Translations under genes and position numbers: made by a program | Notes under the pieces: generated by a model | The model's database searches: none | What the model saw: only the letters and a program-made list of their open reading frames with translations | Told to the model about the DNA's origin: nothing | NCBI GenBank assembly: GCA_022600695.1 | Contig: JAHZJY010000125.1 | Location: 1 to 14,155, forward strand | Reading direction: 5' to 3' | DNA: 14,155 bases | Source: Actinomycetes bacterium | GTDB taxonomy: Bacteria > Actinomycetota > Actinomycetes > Mycobacteriales > Mycobacteriaceae | Part shown: positions 7,992 to 14,101 of the stretch, piece by piece | Numbering within the stretch: the first letter of the stretch is position 1 | Layout of the letters: every line of letters begins with the position of its first letter

Positions 7992-8318
7992 ATGGTTGAG
8001 TCCCTGTCCGCGGATCCCCAGATCCGCAGTTCCGCAGGCGATACTGCGGCGCCCGTCATACCCCTGTGCGATCTGCAACCGGGTCAGGTCGGCTGCATCG
8101 CGGATATCGTGGGATATCCGGTGCAGCCGCAGAGCCGTCGATTGCGAGACCTCGGCTTCCTACCGGGAACCCGGGTATGTCTGTTGCGGCGCGCCCCTCT
8201 GCGGGATCCGGCGGTGTTCGGTCTTCGCGGCTATCAGATGGCTCTGCGCCGGTGCGAATCCGAATGCATTCTGGTCCGAGTCGAACCGTCGATGGACCCC
8301 GAGCATCGAGCGGGCTGA
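7992..8318 (+). CDS. feoA: Ferrous iron transport protein A (FeoA)
   Basis: FeoA is a small cytoplasmic SH3-like protein needed for FeoB-mediated Fe(II) uptake. The product is 108 residues from ATG 7992, with GGAAGG at 7977-7982 nine bases upstream. A GTG at 7950 is in frame but would place the start before this site. The core (about residues 24-98) reads LCDLQPGQVGCIADI, then SRRLRDLGFLPGTRVCLLRRAP (22 residues in the middle, the FeoA signature of LxxLGhxPGtxV), then DPAVFGLRGYQMALRR and a final ILVRVEP strand. About 20 residues of polar N-terminal extension precede the core. The stop overlaps the feoB ATG by one base (TGATG), giving tight coupling. The gene lies just behind the iron box, so iron repression is likely. 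It also contains a strong internal hairpin at 8091-8128. M. tuberculosis, as far as I know, has no feoAB at this locus. Confidence 0.9.
   Translation: MVESLSADPQIRSSAGDTAAPVIPLCDLQPGQVGCIADIVGYPVQPQSRRLRDLGFLPGTRVCLLRRAPLRDPAVFGLRGYQMALRRCESECILVRVEPSMDPEHRAG
8091..8128 (+). other. Long inverted repeat (hairpin) within feoA
   Basis: CGGATATC (8101-8108) and GATATCCG (8113-8120) are perfect 8-base complements around a GTGG loop. Outside them GGCTGCA (8091-8097) pairs with TGCAGCC (8122-8128), with a 3/1-base internal loop. Fifteen base pairs in 38 nucleotides is well beyond what the other coding regions here show. It lies about 100 bases into feoA and encodes VGCIADIVGYPVQ. It could affect mRNA stability or feoA/feoB expression; no role is proven. 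Confidence 0.55.
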
Positions 8319-10210
8319 TGCCGTCCGCAACCGCCGCCGGTGGGCAGCGAGTGGCTCTGTTGGGAAGCCCGAACGCGGGTAAGACCACGTTATTCAACGC
8401 GTTGACCGGACTGCGGGCCAAGACCGCGAACTACCCCGGGGTGACCGTGACGCGACGAATCGGGACGGTCCGGCTGGGAAACCGGACGGTCACGCTCGAG
8501 GATCTGCCCGGCACCTACAGCCTTGAGCCGGTCAGCCCGGACGAGCAGGTGGTCAGCGACCTGCTCGAAGGTAAGAACCCCGAAGCACCGCCACCCGATG
8601 CGCTGCTGTTGATCGTGGACGCAACCACCCTGCAGCGGTCGCTGGTGCTGGTCGGCCAGGCACTGCAACTCGGCCTGCCCTCGGCTCTGGTGCTGACGAT
8701 GATCGACGAGGTGGAGTCCGGCGGCGGGAGTATCGACATACCGGCGCTGTCCAACGCGCTCGGGATCGAGGTGATCGGCGCCGTCGGCACGTCGGGCCGG
8801 GGCGTCGAGTCCGTGCGTGGCCTGCTGGCGAACCCCGACGGTTGGCCGCGGCCGGTCCTGAATCCGCCAGGTGACCCGGACGGCCTCGCCGGGTGGATCG
8901 ATTCAGTGACCGGCCGTGCACTGCACGTCGCGGGTGAACGCAGCCCGTGGACCGAGCGACTCGACCGGGTTCTGCTGCACCCGATCATCGGAACCCTGAT
9001 CTTCGCTCTGGTCATGATCACCTTCTTCCAGGTGATCTTCGCCTGGGCGGCGCCGTTGACCGATGCCATCAACATCGGCTTCGAATGGCTGGGCGGGCTG
9101 GCGAGTTCGCGCATTCCCAATGAACTGCTGGCGGGTTTCGTCTCGGACGGACTGATCGGCGGCGTCGGCTCCGTTCTCGGCTTCGTCCCGCAGATCATCC
9201 TGCTGTTCGTGATGATCTCGTTCCTGGAGAACGTCGGCTACATGTCCCGGGTCGCCCTGGTGATGGATCGGGTAATGGGGGCGGTGGGCCTGGAGGGTCG
9301 TAGTTTCGTCGCACTGCTGAGTTCCTACGCATGCGCCGTCCCGGGCATCATGGCAACCCGTACCATTCCGTCCTCGCGGGACCGGATAGCCACGATCCTG
9401 GTCTCGCCGCTGATGACCTGCTCGGCCCGACTGCCGGTGTACACCCTGCTGATTGCGGCCTTCGTCCCCAACACGCCGGTCCTTGGCCCGTTGCGGGCGC
9501 AGGGCCTGGTGCTGCTGGGCCTTTACCTCCTCGGCGCGGTCTCGGCCATGGTGCTGGCCGCCCTGCTCAAGCGAAGCGTGTTGCGCTCCGACAGCCTGCC
9601 CTTCTACCTCGAACTCCCGCCCTACCGGGTGCCGGGAGCAAAGCAGGTCGCCATCCAGGCCTGGGATTCCGCCAAGATGTTCATCCGCAAGGCGGGCACC
9701 ATCATCCTCGGAACGACGGCGGTGCTCTGGATTCTGCTCAACGTCCCCCGGGTCGAGGCTCCGGTGGATCTGGCGCCACCGCAGGCCGCCGCATACCAGA
9801 TGGAGAACAGCGTCGCCGGCAAAATCGGTACCGCGATGGTCCCGGCCTTCGCTCCGCTGGGCTTCAACTGGGAAATCAACGTGGCAGTGCTGTCGTCGTT
9901 ATCGGCTCGGGAGGTGTTCGTCTCGACCCTCGGTCAGATCAGTGCCGCCGAGAGCGAACAGGATCGCAGCATCGCCGATGCCTTGAAGTCGAAGACCCGT
10001 CCGGACGGTACCCCGCTGTACTCCGCCGGCACTGTGGCTGCGATCCTGCTGTTCTTCGCGTTCGCTTTGCAATGTATGTCCACGGTCGCGGTGATGCGCC
10101 GTGAGACGAACTCCTGGCGATGGCCGCTGACCGCGTTCTTCGGACTCCTCGCCATTGCCTACGGCGCCGCGTTCATCGGTAACCGCGTCGTCACGATGAT
10201 CCACGGGTAG
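8318..10210 (+). CDS. feoB: Ferrous iron transporter FeoB
   Basis: FeoB is the inner-membrane Fe(II) permease with a cytoplasmic G domain. The product is 630 residues from ATG 8318; the longer open frame reaching back to 8066 is overlap with feoA. G-domain motifs: G1 GSPNAGKT (16-23), G2 Thr in YPGVTV (about 43), G3 DLPG (62-65), G4 TMID (127-130, where most FeoB have NxxD) and a G5-like GTSGRG (157-162). Membrane helices begin near residue 221. Gate motif 1 is SSYACAVPGIMATRT (335-349), followed by the conserved SPLMTCSARLPVYTL. Gate motif 2 is SSLSAREVFVSTLG (526-539). Two final helices lie at about 572-592 and 602-622. It is shorter than E. coli FeoB (773) mainly in loops and tail but has all core parts. 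No feoC follows; instead an Nfu-type gene begins 4 bases later, probably in the same operon under IdeR. Confidence 0.93.
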   Translation: MPSATAAGGQRVALLGSPNAGKTTLFNALTGLRAKTANYPGVTVTRRIGTVRLGNRTVTLEDLPGTYSLEPVSPDEQVVSDLLEGKNPEAPPPDALLLIVDATTLQRSLVLVGQALQLGLPSALVLTMIDEVESGGGSIDIPALSNALGIEVIGAVGTSGRGVESVRGLLANPDGWPRPVLNPPGDPDGLAGWIDSVTGRALHVAGERSPWTERLDRVLLHPIIGTLIFALVMITFFQVIFAWAAPLTDAINIGFEWLGGLASSRIPNELLAGFVSDGLIGGVGSVLGFVPQIILLFVMISFLENVGYMSRVALVMDRVMGAVGLEGRSFVALLSSYACAVPGIMATRTIPSSRDRIATILVSPLMTCSARLPVYTLLIAAFVPNTPVLGPLRAQGLVLLGLYLLGAVSAMVLAALLKRSVLRSDSLPFYLELPPYRVPGAKQVAIQAWDSAKMFIRKAGTIILGTTAVLWILLNVPRVEAPVDLAPPQAAAYQMENSVAGKIGTAMVPAFAPLGFNWEINVAVLSSLSAREVFVSTLGQISAAESEQDRSIADALKSKTRPDGTPLYSAGTVAAILLFFAFALQCMSTVAVMRRETNSWRWPLTAFFGLLAIAYGAAFIGNRVVTMIHG

Positions 10211-10214
10211 CGCT

Positions 10215-10745
10215 GTGTCCGAGGCCAGGTGGGATTCATCCGAAGCACGTCTTCGGCTGCACGCCGAGCGGACCGGGGATCCCGACACCATCCGATTCGT
10301 GATCGGAGCGCTCGGGTGGTCCACGGACGGGCGGTGGACCGCGGACTCACCGGGCGGCTGCCCCGGGACGCTGGCACGACTGTTGGAACGCGGCCGATTG
10401 GCCCGTGTCGAGGTTCGGGGCGAGCAGACCCTGCTGACCCGGGCTCCCGGCGCCGATGAGTGGTCCACACTGGCAGGGGCATGCCATGACGCGATCCGCG
10501 AGGAGATCGCCGGCGTCGACGATCTGACCCGGGCGCGCACCATCGTCAGCCGGGGCATCGGCGAGGTCGCGCTGTCCCACGGCGGCGGCCTACGCATCGT
10601 CTCGCTCACCGGGAATTCGGTACAGGTGGCCATGGACGGCGCCTGCCGGGGCTGCCCGGCTTCGGAGCGGACGCTGCGCGACGGCGTACTCAACGACCTG
10701 CGGCGGGCGGGTATCGATGTCGATGTGCTGGCCGTCGAGGACTGA
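10215..10745 (+). CDS. Nfu-type iron-sulfur cluster carrier (NifU C-terminal domain protein)
   Basis: A 176-residue protein starting at GTG 10215, 4 bases after the feoB stop, with no clear ribosome binding site, so it probably depends on coupled translation. The C-terminal part (about 105-170) is the NifU-like domain: ALSHGGGLRIVSL, VQVAMDGACRGCPASERTL with the cluster-binding CxxC (Cys144, Cys147), then a final helix. In Nfu proteins these cysteines bridge a 4Fe-4S cluster between two subunits. The N-terminal 100 residues (DTIRFVIG, TLARLLERGRLARVEVRGEQ, DEWSTLAGACHDAIREEI) weakly resemble the Nfu N-terminal domain but lack a clear metal motif; Cys49 and Cys90 are extra. Linkage to feoAB and the iron box suggests delivery or repair of Fe-S clusters when iron is scarce, possibly taking the place of FeoC. 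That role is inference. The gene stops 3 bases short of the convergent exonuclease gene. Confidence 0.82.
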   Translation: MSEARWDSSEARLRLHAERTGDPDTIRFVIGALGWSTDGRWTADSPGGCPGTLARLLERGRLARVEVRGEQTLLTRAPGADEWSTLAGACHDAIREEIAGVDDLTRARTIVSRGIGEVALSHGGGLRIVSLTGNSVQVAMDGACRGCPASERTLRDGVLNDLRRAGIDVDVLAVED

Positions 10746-10748
10746 GTG

Positions 10749-11708
10749 TCAGGCGGACGCGGCTTCGATCGCCTTCTGCAGCCTTGTGATGGACGAACTG
10801 ATCCCGTAATCCTGACCGAGCTGGTCGACCCGCCCCGGATCGGCGGGGACCACCGGCAGGCGGTCATCGGTCCCGGACAATCGGACCGGCGCGTCGCGGG
10901 CAACCCGGACCACCGGCCCGGCGGCGGCGATATAGTCGACAGCCGACAGAATCCGGCCCCGGAAAGCCTTGGGCAGAGACGATTCCGGATCATTGGCGGC
11001 CGCTAGAATAGCGGCCAGCGTTCCGTACCGGGCGAGCATGGCGGCGGCGGTCTTCTCGCCGACTCCGGGAACCCCGGGCAGCCCATCCGATGGGTCGCCG
11101 CGCAGCAGCGCTAATTCCGCATACGCCGCACCGGCGCGATCTTCGGGCACATGGTATCGCTCGGCGACTTCGGCAGGGCCGAACATGGTCGCCTTGGACA
11201 GCCCCCGCCCCAGATACAGCACCCGCACCGGCACCGGCTCGTCGGCGACCAGTTGCAGCAGGTCGCGGTCGCCGCTGACCACCACGACCGGGCTACGGCG
11301 CTCGGCGGCGGCCAGCGTACCGAGTACGTCGTCGGCTTCGAATCCCTCGGCGCCGGCGGTCGCGATACCGAACGCCTCGAGCACCTCCAGAATCACGTCC
11401 ACCTGCGGGCTGAGATCGTCGGGCACCTCCTCGACATCATCATCGGGTGACCCGCCGGTGTCCGGGGCCAGCCTGTGTGTCTTGTAGGACGGGATGAGAT
11501 CGACCCGGAACTGCGGGCGCCAATCCAGATCGAGACACACCACCAAGCGGTCCGGGTGTTCCCTGCCGATGAGGATGGCGACACTGTCGATGAAACCCCG
11601 TACCGCGTTGACCGGCCGACCGTCAGGTGCGGTGATCGACGACGGCACGCCGAAGAAGGAGCGGAACCACATGCTGGCGCCGTCGAGGAGCAACACCGGG
11701 GCAGACAT
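10749..11708 (-). CDS. 5'-3' exonuclease, PolA N-terminal domain-like (Rv2090 type)
   Basis: A 319-residue stand-alone flap/5'-3' exonuclease similar to the N-terminal domain of DNA polymerase I, probably acting on RNA primers, flaps or repair intermediates. ATG at 11708 gives [20 protein letters not shown], matching the M. tuberculosis protein; the open frame continuing upstream to 11834 lies inside pepE and is not coding. Metal-binding acidic residues are visible: Asp9 (LLLDGAS), Asp60/62 (CLDLDW), the cluster EADD (124-127), SGDRD (145-149) and, in the helix-hairpin-helix, [18 protein letters not shown] (204-221). The family arch region YKTHR is at 75-79. An acidic insert ([14 protein letters not shown]) sits around residues 85-98. 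It diverges from pepE across 25 bases and may be translated from a leaderless mRNA. It converges on the Nfu gene with a 3-base gap, so overlapping 3' transcripts are likely. Confidence 0.92.
   Translation of the reverse strand: MSAPVLLLDGASMWFRSFFGVPSSITAPDGRPVNAVRGFIDSVAILIGREHPDRLVVCLDLDWRPQFRVDLIPSYKTHRLAPDTGGSPDDDVEEVPDDLSPQVDVILEVLEAFGIATAGAEGFEADDVLGTLAAAERRSPVVVVSGDRDLLQLVADEPVPVRVLYLGRGLSKATMFGPAEVAERYHVPEDRAGAAYAELALLRGDPSDGLPGVPGVGEKTAAAMLARYGTLAAILAAANDPESSLPKAFRGRILSAVDYIAAAGPVVRVARDAPVRLSGTDDRLPVVPADPGRVDQLGQDYGISSSITRLQKAIEAASA
10998..11016. other. Perfect 8-bp inverted repeat inside the exonuclease gene
   Basis: GGCCGCTA-GAA-TAGCGGCC is a perfect palindrome with a 3-base centre. 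On the minus strand it encodes the AAILAAA helix of the exonuclease (about residues 231-237) and uses a rare CTA leucine codon. It lies about 250 bases beyond the end of the Nfu gene, so it could stop or process transcripts running in from the feo unit, or it may be a chance product of Ala-rich coding. Confidence 0.4.
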
Positions 11709-11716
11709 CGGAGACC

Positions 11717-11722
11717 ACGCTA
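11717..11722 (-). promoter_or_regulatory. -10 element for leaderless exonuclease mRNA
   Basis: On the minus strand TAGCGT (11722 down to 11717) fits TANNNT and ends 8 bases before the exonuclease ATG at 11708. Transcription would start at or beside the ATG. No Shine-Dalgarno sequence is present in the 25-base gap, which agrees with a leaderless message. It shares two bases with the oppositely directed pepE hexamer. Confidence 0.5.
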
Positions 11723-11726
11723 ACCT
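11721..11726 (+). promoter_or_regulatory. -10 element for leaderless pepE mRNA
   Basis: TAACCT fits TANNNT and is separated from the pepE ATG (11734) by 7 bases, which would place the transcription start on the ATG. The intervening GGCAGCC is not a ribosome binding site. The element overlaps the exonuclease -10 hexamer on the other strand, so the two promoters would compete for polymerase. Confidence 0.5.
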
Positions 11727-11733
11727 GGCAGCC

Positions 11734-12861
11734 ATGAGCGCCGTCGGACGGTTCAACACTGAGGCGTACGCCCGACGGCTTGCGGCTGCCGCGGCGGGGG
11801 CGGCGACGGCGGGGCTGGCCGGTCTTATCGTCACACCCGGTTACGACCTGCGCTACCTGATCGGGTCGCGGGCGCAGACTTTCGAGAGGCTCACCGCATT
11901 GGTGATTCCGGCGAGCGGCGAGCCTGTTGTGGTGCTCCCGCGGCTGGAACTGGCAGCGCTGCGAGAGAGCGCCGCCGGCGAACTCGGGTTAATCGTGCGG
12001 GACTGGGTGGACGGCGAGAATCCCTACGAACTGGTTGCGCTTGCTCTCGGTGGGCATACGCGGGTCGCCGTCACCGACTCCATGCCAGCGCTTCATCTGC
12101 TACCGCTGGCCGAGCGACTGGGTTGCGTGCCGGCGCTGGCGACCCCTGTGCTGGCTGCGCTGCGGATGGTTAAGGACGCCGACGAAATCGAGGCGCTTCG
12201 CACCGCCGGCGCCGCTATCGACCGGGTACACGCGCAGGTCCCGAGCCTCCTCCGGCCCGGACGAACTGAGGCTGAGGTTGCCGCCGACATCACTGACATC
12301 ATTGTCGCCGAGGGGCACTCGGAAGCAGCGTTCGTCATTGTCGGATCCGGCCCGCACGGCGCCGACCCGCACCATGAATGCTCCGAGCGCAAGCTGCAGC
12401 CCGGCGATATCGTCGTCGTCGATATCGGTGGCCCGGTCGAACCCGGTTACAACTCCGACTGCACGCGTACCTACAGCCTCGGTGAGCCGGATGCCGACGT
12501 CGCCGAGCAGTACGCGGTGCTGCAGCGTGCACAAGCCGCCGCGGTGGCCGCGGTCCGTCCCGGGGCCAGCGCCGCGACTGTCGATTCCGCCGCCCGCGAC
12601 CTGCTGGCCGAGGCCGGCTTGGCGGATTATTTCGTGCACCGAACCGGCCACGGCATCGGGCTGTCGGTCCATGAAGAGCCCTATATCGTCGCCGGCAACG
12701 ATCAGCCGCTGGCCGAGGGCATGGCTTTCAGCGTCGAACCCGGCATCTACCTGCCCGGGCGGTGGGGGGCGCGGATTGAGGACATCGTCATTGTCACCCC
12801 GGACGGGGCACAGCCGGTCAACACCCGGTCGCACGCCCTGACCGTGGTTCCGCTGCCCTGA
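11734..12861 (+). CDS. pepE: M24-family aminopeptidase/prolidase PepE
   Basis: A 375-residue cytoplasmic metallopeptidase of the Xaa-Pro dipeptidase/aminopeptidase P family (M24B), which cleaves peptides with proline near the N-terminus. ATG 11734 gives [17 protein letters not shown], aligning with M. tuberculosis PepE of the same length; the open frame extending back to 11494 overlaps the antisense exonuclease gene and is rejected. The N-terminal creatinase-like domain runs to about residue 145. The C-terminal pita-bread domain carries all five metal ligands in order: Asp230 (VVVDIGG), Asp242 (NSDCTRTY), His306 (RTGHGIGL), Glu335 (FSVEPGIY) and Glu349 (ARIEDIV). Conserved His residues also occur in [10 protein letters not shown] and SVHEEPY. 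All catalytic residues are intact. It diverges from the exonuclease gene and is probably expressed from a leaderless transcript. It converges with the PPOX gene after 14 bases. Confidence 0.94.
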   Translation: MSAVGRFNTEAYARRLAAAAAGAATAGLAGLIVTPGYDLRYLIGSRAQTFERLTALVIPASGEPVVVLPRLELAALRESAAGELGLIVRDWVDGENPYELVALALGGHTRVAVTDSMPALHLLPLAERLGCVPALATPVLAALRMVKDADEIEALRTAGAAIDRVHAQVPSLLRPGRTEAEVAADITDIIVAEGHSEAAFVIVGSGPHGADPHHECSERKLQPGDIVVVDIGGPVEPGYNSDCTRTYSLGEPDADVAEQYAVLQRAQAAAVAAVRPGASAATVDSAARDLLAEAGLADYFVHRTGHGIGLSVHEEPYIVAGNDQPLAEGMAFSVEPGIYLPGRWGARIEDIVIVTPDGAQPVNTRSHALTVVPLP

Positions 12862-12875
12862 GGATTTCGAGCGGA

Positions 12876-13289
12876 TCAGCGCTCGGAGCGGTCCAGCAGG
12901 GTCGACGATCCCAGCACCCGCTTGACCAGCACCTCGATCACAACGCGTTTCGGGTTGGGCCGGGGTGTCCGGTAGCGCTGGGCATAGCGAAGTTCGGCGT
13001 CCCGGATGGCGTCGGGAACGCGATTGACCCCGGCGATACCCTCCAGCGACAGCCAGCGCGCGCCGTCCACCTGCGACAGCACTCCGATATTGCTGCGCTC
13101 GGCGTTGATCGCCTTCTGTGACCCGTCGCTGGTGATGACCCGGGCGATATGGGTCTGGGGATCGAAGGTGAACCCGACCGCCACCACGTGCGGGGAGCCA
13201 TCGGCGCGAAGGGTGGTGAGCATGGCCAGGTGGCGTTCGGTGAGAAACTCAAAGGCATCGCTGGTCAGCCGGGTGGTGGTGTTGGGCAT
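12876..13289 (-). CDS. PPOX-class F420-dependent oxidoreductase (Rv2074-like, biliverdin reductase type)
   Basis: A 137-residue split-beta-barrel protein of the pyridoxamine 5'-phosphate oxidase-like/F420 (FDOR-B) group. ATG 13289 gives [20 protein letters not shown]. The sequence closely follows M. tuberculosis Rv2074, reported as an F420H2-dependent biliverdin reductase: [39 protein letters not shown] (the cofactor phosphate-binding area), [15 protein letters not shown], and [20 protein letters not shown] near the end. F420 is a hallmark cofactor of mycobacteria. It forms a divergent pair with the SDR gene, as in M. tuberculosis, across 35 bases, with a TAGCGT hexamer 8 bases before its ATG. 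pepE, on the other side, converges on it after only 14 bases. The substrate is assigned by similarity, not by a motif seen here. Confidence 0.9.
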   Translation of the reverse strand: MPNTTTRLTSDAFEFLTERHLAMLTTLRADGSPHVVAVGFTFDPQTHIARVITSDGSQKAINAERSNIGVLSQVDGARWLSLEGIAGVNRVPDAIRDAELRYAQRYRTPRPNPKRVVIEVLVKRVLGSSTLLDRSER

Positions 13290-13297
13290 CGGTGAAC

Positions 13298-13303
13298 ACG
13301 CTA
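13298..13303 (-). promoter_or_regulatory. -10 element for leaderless PPOX mRNA
   Basis: On the minus strand TAGCGT (13303 down to 13298) is followed by 8 bases and then the ATG at 13289. The hexamer and the spacing are the same as those before the exonuclease ATG, and the 8-base spacers are alike (GTTCACCG here, GGTCTCCG there). No ribosome binding site is present. A leaderless transcript is inferred. Confidence 0.5.
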
Positions 13304-13311
13304 GCGCAGTG

Positions 13312-13317
13312 AATAAT
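13312..13317 (+). promoter_or_regulatory. Possible -10 element for leaderless SDR mRNA
   Basis: AATAAT, the only AT-rich hexamer in this stretch, is separated from the GTG start at 13325 by 7 bases. This is the same geometry as at pepE and predicts a transcript beginning at the GTG. It departs from TANNNT at the first two positions, so it is weaker than the others. Confidence 0.35.
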
Positions 13318-13324
13318 CACAGCC

Positions 13325-14101
13325 GTGGAGGACACTGCGGAAACAGCCGACCCGAGCGCCGGCGGGGCGGGCGTCGTGGTGATTTTCGGCGGCCGCAGCG
13401 AAATCGGTGCCGAGTTGGCAACCCGGTTGGCAGCGTCCCGGACGGTCGTACTGGCTGCCCGGAGCGCCGACCGACTCGATGAACAGGTCGCGATGGTGCG
13501 CGCGGCCGGTGCCCGTGAAGTGTGCGCGATGGAATTCAATGCTGATGACCTGAGCTCCCACCAACCGCTGGTGCAGCGCCTGGTCGCCGAGTTCGGGCGG
13601 ATCGACACCGCGGTGCTGGCCTTCGGCGTCCTGGGCGAGCAGTCGCGTGCGGAGGCCGACCCAGCCCACGCGATCGCCATCGTGCATACCGATTACGTCG
13701 CGCAGATCAGTCTGCTGACGGTACTGGCGTCGGCGATGCGGGCTGCCGGGTGCGGCACGCTGGTGGTGTTCTCCTCGGTGGCCGGCATCCGGGTACGCCG
13801 TGCCAACTACGTCTACGGCTCGGCAAAGGCCGGGTTGGACGGTTTCGCCTGCGGCCTGGCCGATTCCCTGCACGGCAGCGGGGTGCGGGTGTTGATCGTG
13901 CGACCGGGGTTCGTCATCGGCCGGATGACCGCCGGGATGGATCCTGCACCGTTTTCCAGTACTCCGGCGCAGGTCGCCGAGGCCACCGCGCGGGCGCTGA
14001 AGCGGGGCCGACGCACGGTCTGGGTGCCATGGGCGTTGCAGCCGGCCTTCGCCGTGATGCGCATGCTGCCGCAATCGCTCTGGCGACGGTTGCCCCGGTG
14101 A
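13325..14101 (+). CDS. Short-chain dehydrogenase/reductase, DprE2-like (Rv2073c type)
   Basis: A 258-residue classical-length SDR starting at GTG 13325. The Rossmann dinucleotide motif is modified to VVVIFGGRSEIGAELA (residues 17-32), with GGRSEIG in place of the usual TGxxxGIG. The catalytic triad is present: Ser151 in FSSVAG, Tyr164 and Lys168 in YVYGSAK. Other SDR features are DTAVLAFG (94-101) and the post-catalytic RPGFVIGRMT (193-202). The C-terminal segment TVWVPWALQPAFAVMRMLP and WRRLPR resembles DprE2, the decaprenylphosphoryl-2-keto-ribose reductase of arabinan synthesis, so a sugar-lipid or related envelope substrate is plausible but unproven. The first 14 residues (MEDTAETADPSAGG) are a polar extension compared with my recollection of Rv2073c. 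The stop codon lies inside a 33-bp-period repeat and overlaps a possible start codon (TGATG). Confidence 0.9.
   Translation: MEDTAETADPSAGGAGVVVIFGGRSEIGAELATRLAASRTVVLAARSADRLDEQVAMVRAAGAREVCAMEFNADDLSSHQPLVQRLVAEFGRIDTAVLAFGVLGEQSRAEADPAHAIAIVHTDYVAQISLLTVLASAMRAAGCGTLVVFSSVAGIRVRRANYVYGSAKAGLDGFACGLADSLHGSGVRVLIVRPGFVIGRMTAGMDPAPFSSTPAQVAEATARALKRGRRTVWVPWALQPAFAVMRMLPQSLWRRLPR

Noticed and set aside
8066..8317. Upstream extension of feoB inside feoA
   Set aside because: The extension has no FeoB similarity, while ATG 8318 gives a normal FeoB N-terminus and a TGATG junction with feoA.
9899..10993. 364-residue minus-strand open frame opposite feoB, nfu and the exonuclease end
   Set aside because: It crosses three well-supported genes and its composition (Arg, Ser, Pro) is that of a shadow frame.
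11494..11733. Upstream extension of pepE
   Set aside because: It lies wholly antisense to the exonuclease gene; ATG 11734 reproduces the PepE N-terminus and length.
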